Assembly: GCA_028023455.1 (NCBI GenBank)
Contig: JAQFVV010000021.1
Span: forward strand, 6,412,853-6,476,852
DNA length: 64,000 nucleotides
Source of the DNA: Epiperipatus broadwayi
Taxonomy: Eukaryota > Onychophora > Udeonychophora > Euonychophora > Peripatidae
Direction of reading: 5' to 3'
Part shown: piece by piece, positions 49,145-60,376 of the stretch
Numbering within the stretch: the stretch's first letter is position 1
How the letters are laid out: each line of letters opens with the position of its first letter
Program-made: the position numbers and the translations under genes
Notes under the pieces: generated by a model
What the model was told of the DNA's origin: nothing
Seen by the model: the letters and a program-made list of their open reading frames with translations, nothing else
Databases searched by the model: none

Positions 49145-50707
49145 TTAGATTTTGCATCTGCTTTTGACACTGTAGTGCCTTCCACATTATTACAAACCTT
49201 TAGTAACTACTCAGTTCCTCCAGTCTATGTAAGGATTATTGGTAATCTTATCCTAAATCGGTCAATCTTTACCTCTCTTGATGGTATCCTGGCCCCTGGA
49301 TTTAGACCTCATCTTTCAATTCCTCAAGGATCTCCACTTAGCACCCTCTGCTTTATAACTTATATAGACCCCCTCCTCAAAGAAATTGAAAGTAAATTAC
49401 CTCGAATTTATATTCCTCTTTTGAGGGAGGAGATACATCACATCTCCTACTTCGATGATGTCACCGTATTTCTTCCCTCCATCAAATATTTATCATCCTC
49501 ACAATTGATCTTGGACAAATATGCCTCACAATATAATCTACACATCAACCAACCGAAATCAGCCATTTGGAAAATCTTCAATGGCAAAACCATTCCCTCA
49601 ACTTACACCACCAAGCCTCAAAAATTTCTTGGCTTTCCCATTGCATTATCGGCCACTGCAATGAGAAAGCAAATACAGCAGTCCATTCTAGACAAAACCA
49701 AGCAAATAGTGAAATCCCTTTCTTCAATCTCCTTATCACTCCCTGGAAAAGCAACACTTCTAAATATGATTATCTTTCCCAGAATCAACTATTTTCTACC
49801 CATTATCAAACCAACTAATGCCTTTCAATCGAGTATAAATTCAATCTGTTCTAAGTTATTTTGGAAAGGGAAGGTTGTTGCCATCAGCATGACTAAAATG
49901 CAGAGGCCCAAGGGATTTGGAGGTGTGAGTCTTCATTCTATAGCCATGTTCTATACACAAAAATCAATCGGATTACTCCGCTCAATCTACCTTGAATTAT
50001 CTAATGCCAACATCAATTTTCCATTCGAACCTACAGACATGCCTCCACCATTTGCAAGTAAATGGACCAGTGATCTATTCACATACACTAACAGCCTAGT
50101 TAACATCACAGAACAAACTCTACAAAACAAGAAGACTTATTGGGAGACATATAAGCTTATAAATCCAAACCAAACTAATTTGCCTTCTCAGCTGGGAATA
50201 AATAACAAGCAAATCATCAGGCGTTCTAAGAACTGGCTCTTTGAACCCAAATATATTGACTTTGTACTCAAATTCAATCTCTCCTCACTTCCCACCAATC
50301 ATTTCTTGGTTTGGAGAAGAGGATTCACAAAGATCAATTCACAGTGTCAATTATGCCAGATTGATGATGAAACAATCCAGCATCTCTTTTACTCCTGCTC
50401 CTTTCTAGCTCCACTTCACAATTTCATTGTCAATAGTGGGTCACCTGGAATAACAGATGCTTTTTCCATTAGCAAATCCATAGAAAATGGTACCTTCTCC
50501 ATTATCAGACTTTCCATTTTTCTCCATTTTGCAGTTTGGCTTACTAGATGCAAGCTAATATTTACCCAAACCAATCATGACATCTGTCATGTTTTCACAG
50601 AATTGATCTCTAAAATTAAGGAAAGAGACCAACTTCTGGCTCCAGACCGTTTGTTCCAGGAAACCTGGGCAAGAATTAACCTTAATTACAAAACACTCAT
50701 TGCATAA
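49145..50707 (+). pseudogene. LINE ORF2, catalytic and C-terminal part (frame 2)
   Basis: It opens right after the TAA with LDFASAFDTV (first catalytic aspartate block), then IPQGSPLSTLCF near 49319-49354 and YFDDVTVFL near 49445, which holds the paired aspartates (most LINEs have A/YxDD here). FLGFPI follows near 49627, fitting the thumb-side GxxI motif. The end carries C-x2-C-x8-H-x4-C (CQLCQIDDETIQHLFYSC, from 50345), the zinc finger found after reverse transcriptase in many LINEs. It runs open for about 520 codons and all catalytic residues are present, so only the frameshift near 49090 and the stop at 49142 break the gene. No ATG is needed at 49175 (GTG there), since this is a continuation. 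A relative's carboxy end lies at 25030-25495. Confidence 0.9.
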
Positions 50708-50814
50708 GACTAACTACATCCTTGTGCGAACATTAACAAACTACTCAATATTCAACTTATCATGAACTAATGTTTACTAACTGACTACAATGTTTTTGTA
50801 TTTTTATTTTCAAG

Positions 50815-50853
50815 AATAAATTTCTTCTTTTAATAAAAAAAAAATAAAAAAAT
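50815..50853 (+). terminator. LINE poly(A) signal and A tail
   Basis: AATAAA at 50815-50820 followed by an A-rich run interrupted by T at 50837-50853. This is the usual 3' end of a retrotransposed copy. Confidence 0.75.
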
Positions 50854-51064
50854 ATAAAATGATTATTTATATATACTACCTCCATATTTCATGATAATTA
50901 CATGATTTTTCTGGGATTTCAGATGTCCATATTAATAAATTTTAATATATATTCTCTGTACATTCTGTAGATAACTTTCAGCCATAATTACACCAAACAC
51001 ACAGCATTTAATAATGCTATAGGTAAAAAAAAACATAGGGCATTATTGCACAGGAGTTCATAAG

Positions 51065-51110
51065 AAGTAAAACAGGCAAAACTCACTATACATATTACCA
51101 CACACAGCAT
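51065..51110. repeat. R2 foldback, left part split off by insertion
   Basis: AAAACAGGCAAAACTCACTA TACATATTACCACACACAGC matches the outer end of family R2 (compare 27470-27510). The matching remainder resumes at about 52050. Confidence 0.75.
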
Positions 51111-52045
51111 TTTCTCCAATGAACACTTTATAATATTTTTATTCTTCTTAGATAAAGTTTTTCTTCGGTTCCTTTTGTATATAACACAATAACTCTTTCA
51201 TATTACTCTATAACTTTTTTCTTTATTTACCTCTGTTGATTGGTTAATGACTTTATAGCGCGAACAGATTTACACATTTTAGTTTTATAACAGACTAAAC
51301 ATTTTTAAAAATAAAGAATTGATGACGTAATGTCTCAAAATATTACTTAGAATAGTATTTTTAAATTCAATTATAGTTTTATCAAAATTATTTAAACTTT
51401 TAAAACAATTATTAAAATAATATTTAATATTTCAACTTTTACTTTAAGGATTGATGGCAATTATATTTAGTTTTAAATTCACAAACTTTATTATTATTTT
51501 AACAAGCGTGTGTGTGAAGGTATATAATATACAGTCACGTGTTTACTAACTTTATCAAATGATTTTTTATTTACGTCTCGGTCTAAATTACCAAAACTGA
51601 TATATTTTATAAAAAATTTGGAAAATAATTTTAAAATGTTGAACTAAATATAATTCTCACCATCTTAAAGTTTATTTTAAACTATACTCTATTAATTTTG
51701 ACTATTAAATATAATTATAACACTACATATAACATTTATTTAATTTATTAGTTTTAAAATATTATACTCAAATTATTAATATACTTTTAAAATATTTATA
51801 GCTGTGTTATTTTATATGGCCAGCTTTTACAACCATAAGCAAGGATATAATTAAGCTTTATTTAATTGTTTTCTTTAAAATAATCTATTACACTTTTATA
51901 TACCAGGTATTTTCAGCTTTAAATTGTACTATAAAATTTAATTATCCTACTATTATTTATATATCATACAAATATAACTTAAAATTTAAAATTTTTTAGT
52001 AATTGACCTTTCTACCTTATTATGACCTATAGATAAGGGCACAAT
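51111..52045 (-). mobile_element. Third copy of the 4.55-kb element, internally deleted
   Basis: 51111-51220 corresponds to 11882-12005 of the left copy (CCTCCATTGAATACTTTGC region). It then jumps to sequence matching 12595-13413, skipping about 590 bp that includes the 60-residue frame. The end is again ATAAGGGCACAAT. The other end is truncated about 3 kb inside the full-length unit. It is less similar to either full copy than they are to each other in places, and lies between halves of an R2 repeat. Confidence 0.85.
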
Positions 52046-52365
52046 ATATATCTTCAATCCTAAACGAATGATCTTGGATTGGAAACATTATAATGTTTCA
52101 TGTTGGGCTCTTAGCTTTATAGTTAACTAAAAAAAAAAAGGTGGCTGCTGGAGGGTTGCATTAGAATCTAAGATCTAAGTGCAGTGCTCTTAGATACAAT
52201 GCTCTTCACTGATGAAAGCCACATGCTAAAAACTAGTCTGGGGATATTGGATGAATAGACCCTAGATAGGGAATTTCATGTGCCAAGCTTTTAGCATCTA
52301 TTAATCATTATGGCTTGCAATGTGTCGCATTAATGTATGGAGAGTTTGTTTCTGTTATACTCCAG
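52046..52365. repeat. R2 foldback, right part
   Basis: GGTGGCTGCTGGAGGGTTGC, TAAGATCTAAGTGCAGTGCT, ACTAGTCTGGGGATATTGGA and TGTATGGAGAGTTTGTTTCT are the family's inverse core. Together with 51065-51110 this would be one repeat interrupted by the third copy of the 4.55-kb element. Confidence 0.82.
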
Positions 52366-52369
52366 GTAT

Positions 52370-53335
52370 ATAAAATATACTTGTATTTAAAATAAACTAG
52401 TAATATATAAATAAAATAAAAACAATGCACAATGAACATTCACAATACTAGATAAGCTATTAAAAGACTCAATATAAGACTATGGTTTACTTATGCACAA
52501 GATTATTTCAAGTATAATAAAACAACAACATGCACCCAATTTTCAAATGCATTTACAGATTACTTGTCATACAAATCTATTACCCATGTAAATTTTATGC
52601 TAATAAAATTTTCATCACATTTGTAGCTTCCGATACATAGTTACTAGTAAAAAAAAAATCTATTTAATTTATACACCAAACGTAAAGTTAGGGAAGCTTA
52701 CTTCATTGCGGCAGACCCATCAGCAATCAACAGAAGAGAGGCCTGCTATTCCCTATCTCGTAAATGGTCCATGTAATATCTGCATATAAATTTGCATAAA
52801 ATTTGCATAGTTTTACAGTTATTAACAGAATAACTCACCATGAATATGGGACTGTAGACTGTCCCGAAAGCGCTTGGCAGTAAAAAAAAAAAATTTTGAC
52901 AATTTATTAATAGCTTCATTACCTATGCACAGAGCACACATATATATTAATATTTAAGACTTATTGCCTGACGTAACAGTAATTTATGACCCATACAATG
53001 CTCATGAATATACAAAGCCAAATTATGGTACTTATTTTTAAATCTGCTTTTATAAGATATATAAAATTCTGGATAAAATTTTACAAAGATTGTTTATTTT
53101 GGAGAAAGTAAATTGTTTAAATGAAAATGTAAATTCATAAAAGGTTAAAAATAAATACTTTAAATCAATTTGTATATCTATAAATTTGATAGGAGTCATA
53201 AAATATCGTTTGATTAAACAAAATTTATCTCCTTTAAAGATAATAAGATTGGAGTTTAAAAAGATGTTTTTTATTAAGAGCTATGAACCTCTAGCTAGCA
53301 ATCTGATAAATGCTCCATTTAATATAAATGGATAC
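52370..53335. other. No supported gene
   Basis: AT-rich with a less biased patch at 52690-52870 (TTGCGGCAGACCCATCAGCA region). No open frame of note. Nothing assigned. Confidence 0.45.
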
Positions 53336-53339
53336 TGTC

Positions 53340-53710
53340 CTATTGAGGGGTCAGAGTGACTTGAGGTCAACATGGCCATAACAACAATATTGGCATCAGC
53401 ATGGGATTTGGGCATTCTGTCATCAGATTTTTAATGGTATGGATGGCCGAAGAGTTGGAGGTTAGAGAAGATTGAAGTCTGTCCATTAAAGTATAAAGAT
53501 TTGCTATCTTAATATAAACTGAGCACTGATTATATATATGTGTGGGAGATGATAACCTGGACCAACTGATGAGTGCTCGTTCAGCACGAAATACATATAT
53601 TGGTGATTATTTATCTTTTCTACATGTGTGTGATCATGTATATCAGTAGTATGAAATAGTGTGGATAGTTAAAAGTTGCTTAAAAGTTTTAGTTCAAATC
53701 CCCTATTTTT
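53340..53710. repeat. Repeat family R1, long single-arm form
   Basis: GGGGTCAGAGTGACTTGAGG TCAACATGG, CATCAGATTTTTAATGGTAT GG, GGACCAACTGATGAGTGCTC GTTCAGCACG, then TTTATCTTTTCTACATGTGT and the B-box-like GTTCAAATCCCC end. It is the best view of the unfolded order of this family. Confidence 0.85.
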
Positions 53711-53789
53711 ATGAAACTTTAGGTAGATTTAGATTATGAGTAATTTATAACTGTATTTAAGAATTTATATCTGTTGTTATTGTTACACT

Positions 53790-53975
53790 TAAAAAAGCTT
53801 ATGTGTATAGGGAAAATCAGGATTGGGTGTCTGTAAATAAGAATCGGTTTGTATTGTTAATTTTATTTCTATTTATTATATATATATGTATAGGGAAAAT
53901 CAGGATTGGGTGTCTGTAAATACGAATTCGATTTGTATTGTTAATTTTATTTCTATTTAATATATATATATATGA
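53790..53975. repeat. Tandem duplication, ~87 bp x 2
   Basis: TGTATAGGGAAAATCAGGAT TGGGTGTCTGTAAATA through TTAATTTTATTTCTATTTA occurs twice, each copy followed by (TA)n. The differences are few (AAGAATCGG versus ACGAATTCGA), so the duplication is recent. Confidence 0.92.
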
Positions 53976-54214
53976 TTACTTTAAAAGGATATATATATAT
54001 ATGTAGGGATATTTTGTCTCATTTTATCTGTGGTATTTAATGTAAAATTGATTAATAACGTAATATTAAAAATATAATTTGAGAATTAATAATATGATAA
54101 TATTATAGAGCAAATTATAATAAAATGATATATGCATTTATTTAATTATTTATGTATATTATATCTACACAATGTTACGTATTAAAGAATAAAGGATTAA
54201 CTTCATTATCTTTA

Positions 54215-54715
54215 AAACAAGCAAAACTCTCCATACAGTAGTGCCACTCAGTGCAAGCCAGAGTAATCAATGGATGCGAGAAGGCTTGTGCATAAAATCC
54301 TTATCTAGTGCCTACTCATCCAATATCTCCAGACTAGTTTCTAGTTTATGGCTTTTATCAGTGAGGAGCCTTGGATCTGAGAGCATTGCACCTAGATCTT
54401 AGGATCTAATGCAACTCTCCAGCAGCCACCTTTATCTGTACTTAACTGCAAAACTATGAGAATAAAATTGAAAACATGATAATATTTCCAATCCCCACAC
54501 ATTTTGGTGTTTTTGGTTCTTTAATAACCATAGCCACCACTATCATATTAGGCAGGATTGGTATTAAACCATTAAAAATCACACATGATCACCAATTCTT
54601 ATGCTTGCTCATAACTGTTATTAAATTAGGCAAAACTTTCCATACAGTAGGCTTGCACTAAGTGACACTTCTATATGGAGAGTTTTGCCTGTTTTAATAA
54701 TTATGAAAAAACATA
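54215..54715. repeat. Foldback repeat, family R2 (near complete)
   Basis: Left: AAACAAGCAAAACTCTCCAT ACAGTAGTGCCAC, CATCCAATATCTCCAGACTA GTTTCT, GAGAGCATTGCACCTAGATC, AACTCTCCAGCAGCCACC. Right: the inverse GAGAGTTTTGCCTGTTTTAA near 54678. The forward frame 54476-54661 is within it and not a gene. Confidence 0.9.
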
Positions 54716-55190
54716 AGAAATGTTGATCATATGATGTTTAGTGGTTTAAAACCAATGCTGCCTAACAGGATAGTGAACCAAGGACACCAAAATGTATGGG
54801 AACTGAACAAAGTTCAGACCTATATGATTATATAAGCTAATGAGCTTGGATTGAAAATATTATTGTGTTTTCAATTTTATTCTCATAGTTTTTTAGCCAA
54901 GTAAAGATGAAATATGGCTTCTGGAGGGTTGCATTAGACCCTAAGATCTAGGTGCAGCACTCTCAGATCCAAGCTTCCTCACTGATGAAGGCAACAAGAT
55001 AGAAACTAGTCAGGGGATATTGGATGAGCAGGCACTAGACAGGGATTTTATGCACAAGCCTTATGCCATCTATTGATTACTCTGGCTTGCACAGAGTGGC
55101 ACTACTGTATGGAGAGTTTTGCCTGTTTTAACAACAGTTATGAACAAGCATAATAAAAGGCGATCATGTGATGTTTAGTGATTCATTATC
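54716..55190. repeat. Foldback repeat, family R2, adjacent inverted copy
   Basis: Reading opposite to its neighbour: GTTTAGTGGTTTAAAACCAA TGCTGCCTAACAGGATAGTG, AAAGATGAAATATGGCTTCT GGAGGGTTGC, GGGGATATTGGATGAGCAGG and TATGGAGAGTTTTGCCTGTT. The pair forms a ~970-bp composite palindrome. Confidence 0.88.
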
Positions 55191-55194
55191 TTTA

Positions 55195-55335
55195 TTAGCT
55201 ATTCATTAAACTAGAGATTGTCCACTTAATGAATAATATTTCCATAGTGAATTTTTTCTACACCATTCTTACCCAAAGTAGGAAGTGGTTTCTATACACT
55301 TTTAATACCTTGTGGAGGAGTAAAACCATAAATAC
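55195..55335. repeat. Repeat Z, copy 1
   Basis: AGAGATTGTCCACTTAATGA ATAATATTTCC to CATAAATACATGGCTGAAGG CCATGTGAAACAGG recurs at 55795-55960 in the same orientation. The reverse-strand 83-codon frame (55292-55543) spans this and the next repeat. Confidence 0.82.
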
Positions 55336-55449
55336 ATGGCTGAAGGCCATGTGAAACAGGTGATTTGTCCCCCAAGATGTACATCATGTGCTCCACCTGG
55401 CCCAGATCATACACTCTCTTATAGATATCTTTATCATTATTCAATATAT

Positions 55450-55700
55450 ATATATATAAAGTACCAAATTCCACACAGTAGTGCCACCAAGTGCAAGCTT
55501 TTATAATCAATGGATGCAGAAAGTTTTTGCACAAAATCTCCATCTAGTGCCCACTCATTCAACATCTCCAGACTAGTTTCTAGTTTGTAATTTATACTTG
55601 GTGGCACTACTGAACAGAGAGTTTGGTACTCTTATTAATAGAATGTGTAAGCATATAAAATGGTGATCGTGTGGTGTTTTGATGGTTATATATAAATATC
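55450..55700. repeat. Foldback repeat, family R2 (short, diverged)
   Basis: TACCAAATTCCACACAGTAG TGCCACCAAGTGCAAGC at the left and TGGTGGCACTACTGAACAGA GAGTTTGGTACTC at the right are inverted. The middle has AATCAATGGATGCAGAAAGT and CATCTCCAGACTAGTTTCTA. Confidence 0.88.
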
Positions 55701-55794
55701 CAATTATTGTAGTTTAATTGATAAGTGTCAAACTTATTGCCTTCACAATCTTGACACAAACTCGCTTAAAGGAAGAATATTAATAATATTTGTT

Positions 55795-56030
55795 AGTCAT
55801 TTATTAGACAAGAGATTATCTACTTAATGAATAATATTTCTGTAGTGTAATTTTCATTATATCACTCATGCAGGTAAGGACTGGTTTCTAACCACTTTTA
55901 ACACCTGTGAAGAGGTGTAATTATAAATATATGACCAAAGACATGTGAAACAGATGTATTTTTACAAAAATTCACATTTTGTGCTGAACCAGCACTCATC
56001 AGTTATCTCTTACACATATCTCTATCTGGT
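55795..56030. repeat. Repeat Z, copy 2, followed by an R1 fragment
   Basis: Direct counterpart of 55195-55335. It is followed by TGTGCTGAACCAGCACTCAT CAGTTATCTCT, the central motif of family R1 without its ends. Confidence 0.78.
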
Positions 56031-56039
56031 TCAATGTAC

Positions 56040-56570
56040 ATAAATAATAATACTATAGTGTATTTGATAAGTATCAACATACTGCCATCACAAATTTGCT
56101 ACAAATCTGTCTCAATAACAACTAAATTGGACTTTTATAAAAAGAGAGGAAAGGAAGAACCAAAATGAAATTTTTTTTTTTATGTTATTGTTGGGATTAT
56201 TAAAAACAAATAGAGATGTAAAAGAAAGACTGGATAAAAGTCTCAACAATTGAATAATATTTTTTGTACAAAAATAACTAAAATCAAAGCAATACAATTG
56301 TAAAAATTTGATTAAAAATTTAATTAAATTTTACCATCTATAGGTAAAACATATAAATAAGTTCACAAATGTGTAATTAAGTTAAGCATAAACAAGTTTG
56401 TAAACAAAAAAATGGAATAATTTATTGAAAAACAAAGCAAAGTAATATTAAGATTTTAAACAGAAATAAAAAATAAATTCTTGCAGTGGTGCAAGTGTAT
56501 AAGGAAGACTAGCCAAATAAATTATTATTACACATTATGAGAATTCTCAGTATTAATCTTGTTATCATAA
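56040..56570. other. AT-rich gap, no supported gene
   Basis: Reverse frame 56112-56297 is rich in F, S and L from A/T runs, with no domain seen. Confidence 0.5.
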
Positions 56571-56749
56571 AGAGACTAAACTGAAAGGGAAAAGATATTT
56601 CTTTTCTTTCAGTTTAGTTTGCAATGCAGCCGCTACAACTGGGGATAAAGTCTGACTTAGTACTATTATTTACTGTATAACATTAGCATAAATCTGACTG
56701 AAATATTAAAATTGCAATATAATCTATCCTCAGTACTCAACAAAACATT

Positions 56750-57215
56750 GTTGAGTTATTATAACAATCTTACAGCGCATGCACTTGGGATGTAAATTCA
56801 TTCTGTTTAAATTAGATCTCTGTCCTAGTAAGTAAAATTGAGTATTGCATAAATTGTAATCATTCATGATATTAATGCATAGTAAAATGAAAACTTTCAT
56901 GAATGTTAATATATAGAAAGAAGTTAATGGATGTAAAATGAATAAAGAAACATCTTCCTGCTTCCAAACTAAGACACTTTGGATTGGCCTATATAATTAA
57001 ATGTAGGTACAAAAAGATAAGATGACTACTTTTATCTTTTAAAAAGTCTCTATCTTGTGCTTTGGTTTGAGAGTATGTTCAGCACCCAATGAGATATCAT
57101 TGACCTATTATAACAACATTAAAGCACATGCACTTAGGGTATAAATTCCTTCTGTTTAAATTACATACGATCTTTGCGCTAGTAAATAAAATTGAATATT
57201 ACACAAAACTATTTT
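56750..57215. repeat. Direct repeat W, two ~100-bp copies
   Basis: TTATTATAACAATCTTACAG CGCATGCACTTGGGATGTAA (56756) and CTATTATAACAACATTAAAG CACATGCACTTAGGGTATAA (57106) begin matched segments that both continue CTGTTTAAATTA and CTAGTAAGTAAAATTGAGTA. They are about 350 bp apart. Confidence 0.8.
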
Positions 57216-57254
57216 AAATATTTGAAAACCAGGCACTCTTCACAAATCTGGAGC

Positions 57255-57545
57255 TTAATTGTAAATATAGGGAATTTGAACTCAGACTTTCAAGCAACCA
57301 CCAACTATCCACACTACCTCATATAACTGATACACATGACCACACACATGTAGAAAAAATAAACAATCACCGATATATATATATATGGGAGATGATAACT
57401 GGACCAACTGATGAGTGCTGGTTTAGCACAAAATACGAATATTGGTGATTATTTATCTTTTCAACATGTGTGTGATCAAGTGTATCAGCGATGGTTGAGG
57501 CTCATGTGAAAGTCTGAGTTCAAACCCCCTACTCATTACATATAG
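57255..57545. repeat. Foldback repeat, family R1 (compact)
   Basis: GGGAATTTGAACTCAGACTT TCAAGCAACCACC (left) is the inverse of GGCTCATGTGAAAGTCTGAG TTCAAACCCCC (right). The middle has GGACCAACTGATGAGTGCTG GTTTAGCAC around a TA tract. Confidence 0.88.
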
Positions 57546-59135
57546 AAGTGCAGGTATGAAAAAGCCTGTATTATGGAAAAAAAATTCATATTTCATAATG
57601 CTCTTTTATAATTATAAATTTATTTAAACGCACACTGATTACGTAAATAATATTCATTAAGGCTGTAGCCTCAAGCACATGCGTATAAAATTTTTCCATT
57701 GACTCGTTGTAAATCGAAAGATTTCACGAGTATTAATGTGTAATAAGAAATGTGGACTTAATTAGTGAAGTATTGAATAGCTTCACACTCTCAGATCGAA
57801 CCACTTCAGCTTCACCTATTTAAATTGAAAGTAGGTTGAAGTAAAGAAGGGTTCCCCTCTTTTCTTCCAATGAGTAAGCTTGTGGTTTTAAGACCTGTAG
57901 AGGTCCCTACTATCGCATTTTATACACATGTGCTTGAGCCTTAATGATTATTATTTAATGCTCTTTTATATAATTTTTTCTTCTTCTAACTAGATATTTC
58001 TACATCTACTTACTGAATTCACAATGAAAATCATTTTATCTAGAGCGTTTATTTTCTTTTAATTTTTTATCGCCTATCTTAGCTCATTACGAATTTGTAC
58101 GAGATGCATGTTCATACTAAAACTTTTTTTTTTTGATATCTAGATAATCGTACTCAATCGCTATCCAAGCCTCTAATATTTTTAAAAACTACCTGCGGTA
58201 GATTTATCCAAGACCTTCCTTAAGTTTAGGTTCAAATTGTCACATCAACGAATTTTTTTCGTAATCAAAACAAAATAAACTATAAAATATTTGAAAATTT
58301 TCTACGGCTCCACATACCTTGTTTGAGATAAAATTCTTTCTTTATAACTGTGATAATATTATCTCTTATCTTCAAAATTCTGTTTTATATAGTACATCTT
58401 TATACAACACCATATAAAGAAAAAAATGTTTCTTTTGATTAATCTTGCACTAAGTTTATATTTCTTTGGCATTCTCCCGTTCATAACTAGTTGACATATT
58501 AAAATAAGTACAGCCATTTAAAGTAATTTAAAATCATATATTTTCCCTAAACTAATACTGAATATTTACATTTATTATGTAGACTGGTTATTTGTCTTTT
58601 CTCAGCTATAATAGTAAAAGATTTTCATTTTTTTGAGCAATAAAACCATTATTTTATTTGAATAAATCATGGGGTATTACAAGTCCCAAACCGCTCTCAA
58701 ATCTGTTTTTTTTTTTATTTTGTGTGTTATGTGGATTTAATTTGATTATCAAGTTTGCTCCTTTTTCATCCTTTCCACAATCCTCTGGCCATGTTATAAT
58801 TTAAATAATTAAAATTCAATTATTTTTCAGTCGATCTACTTTAAGCTATTATGCACTTGGCTGTAGATATTCATACATTCAGCTACTATGCCTTTAAAAT
58901 GGGCCCAAGTATAGGCTGTATTGATATTGATTTACAAAATTAAAACAGATTTATGATTTTCTTCCAAATCGACAAATCATAGCAATCCAGGTAGCTATTT
59001 AATAATAATTGGTAAATGGGTGTCGATCTATTTTTATTTGCAGAGTAAAAATCCCACCTAAATTTTTCTGGCTTAGTCAGATAAGTTACAATGCTAACTG
59101 TACAAAATAAATTATTATATGTTGTAACCTTCCCA
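57546..59135. other. No supported gene
   Basis: AT-rich. 57650-57960 is flanked by the inverted words GGCTGTAGCCTCAAGCACAT GCGTATAAAA and TTTTATACACATGTGCTTGA GCCTTAATG, giving a possible ~300-bp foldback with short arms. Nothing else identified. Confidence 0.5.
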
Positions 59136-59139
59136 ATTC

Positions 59140-59385
59140 ATGGAGATGTCATCTTATGGTGATAGCATGGATACTTTATATTTACATGGTTTAATCTTCA
59201 GAGATATTTTATACAATTTGAAATCTTGTTTTTATTTGCATCAATATTTTCATAATAACAGATTGCCACAGTGGGCATTGCACTACGATACAGTGATAAT
59301 ACACGTCCTCTTATGCTCACAGCCTGTGGTCAATGTCATCTTCAATGAAATGATAGATCAGATGGATACTGATAATGATAGATGA
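59140..59385 (+). CDS. Unrecognised 81-codon open frame
   Basis: The frame starts ATGGAGATGTCATCTTATGG and ends HVLLCSQPVVNVIFNEMIDQ then MDTDNDR. Its composition is more balanced than nearby sequence, and I see no inverted or repeated copy of it in the window, unlike most frames here. There is no recognised domain, signal peptide or splice context I can defend. It may be an exon, a retrocopy fragment or chance. Confidence 0.2.
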   Translation: MEMSSYGDSMDTLYLHGLIFRDILYNLKSCFYLHQYFHNNRLPQWALHYDTVIIHVLLCSQPVVNVIFNEMIDQMDTDNDR

Positions 59386-59568
59386 TATTATGAAGACATT
59401 CAAGATAGACTGATTTCTTTTTAGTACAGATATTAATATCTATTCACTTTAAGATTGCTAGAATAATTTAGTTAAAATATATTTTTAATTAGTTATTTTC
59501 AGTCTTATGGAAGCAATACAATTTCCTTCCTCATCTTCCTTATGTATTGATTTTTATATTTACATATC

Positions 59569-59933
59569 ATACTATTTCCAACTTTTTTATCCACTTCAGC
59601 AATACTACTTTTTATATCTAAACTTTATTTTTGCAGTTTTGACTGTCCTGAAGTCATCACCAGAGCTACAATATCCAAATACATAATCACACAATTAATA
59701 CATTTTATACACATATTTATATACATAATCAAGCATACAACTTTATAATAGTCAGGTTAAGATGGACGTTTGATTATGTATATAAATATGTGTATAAAAT
59801 GTATTAATGGTATGATTATATATTTGGGTATTGTAACTCTGCTGATGACCGAAGGACAGTCAAAACTATAAGAATTAAGTTTTGATTTAAAAAATAGTAT
59901 TGTAGAAGTGTATAAGAAAGTTGGAAATGGTAT
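59569..59933. repeat. Foldback element, ~170-bp arms
   Basis: Left arm from ATACTATTTCCAACTTTTTT to ACACATATTTATATACATAA TCAA is the inverse of TTGATTATGTATATAAATAT G to AAGTTGGAAATGGTAT. The central 25 bp is unpaired. Arms differ by several substitutions (CCTGAAGTCATCACCAGAG versus CTCTGCTGATGACCGAAGG), so the element is older than the hairpin at 23.5 kb. MITE-like. Confidence 0.9.
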
Positions 59934-59939
59934 AAACAG

Positions 59940-60290
59940 TGAGGATTGCCAATTCCTCTACAAGCTTTATGATAAATGCTTAGCCAGAGCCAGCACTTAA
60001 AATATCTCTGTCAGGAACCCCTCCCCAAACCCCTGACCATGGTTTCGTGCTTTGGCACTCCTCAGAGAGGTGTCAGGGTAGGTTCAGACACTAGATCTAA
60101 AAATGGTATATTTTTAGACTTATTAAAACTTTATCAAATTTAAATAATTTAAACAATCATACATTTTCTTTTACAAATTAACCCCTATGAAGTATTTTTT
60201 ATTCTAAAGTTAATTCATTAATGGGCAGTGCATATTTATACATTAATAGCATGCATATGAAACAATGAACCATTGCTAAACATTAATCAT
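59940..60290. other. GC-richer patch, no gene recognised
   Basis: 60005-60100 (AACCCCTCCCCAAACCCCTG A region) is markedly less AT-rich, with GGTGTCAGGGTAGG. No open frame over 60 codons and no repeat match seen. Confidence 0.4.
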
Positions 60291-60298
60291 TTTTCATA

Positions 60299-60376
60299 CG
60301 CATTTATCATGCTTTTGGATACATAGTTTATGTTATGCATTTATCATGCTTTTGGATACATAGTTTACGTTATAAC
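60299..60376. repeat. Tandem duplication, ~37 bp x 2
   Basis: GCATTTATCATGCTTTTGGA TACATAGTTTATGTTAT is repeated directly at 60300 and 60337 with one or two changes (TTATG versus TTACG). Confidence 0.92.

Larger units (their letters stand above)
48430..50853 (+). mobile_element. 5'-truncated non-LTR retrotransposon (LINE)
   Basis: It comprises two open frames, a short 3' region, AATAAA at 50815-50820 and an A-rich tail to about 50853. It lacks an endonuclease and ORF1, as expected for a 5'-truncated LINE insertion, and begins shortly after the R3 foldback. Base composition is clearly richer in C than its surroundings, suggesting a fairly recent insertion. I cannot identify a convincing target-site duplication. 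The clade is uncertain; the C-terminal CCHC finger occurs in several LINE clades. Confidence 0.9.

Noticed and set aside
49567-49818. 83-codon forward frame inside the LINE
   Set aside because: Out-of-phase shadow of the reverse transcriptase frame.
54476-54661. 61-codon forward frame
   Set aside because: Lies wholly in an R2 foldback repeat; other copies do not keep it.
55292-55543. 83-codon reverse frame
   Set aside because: Crosses repeat Z and an R2 copy; the second Z copy is not open.
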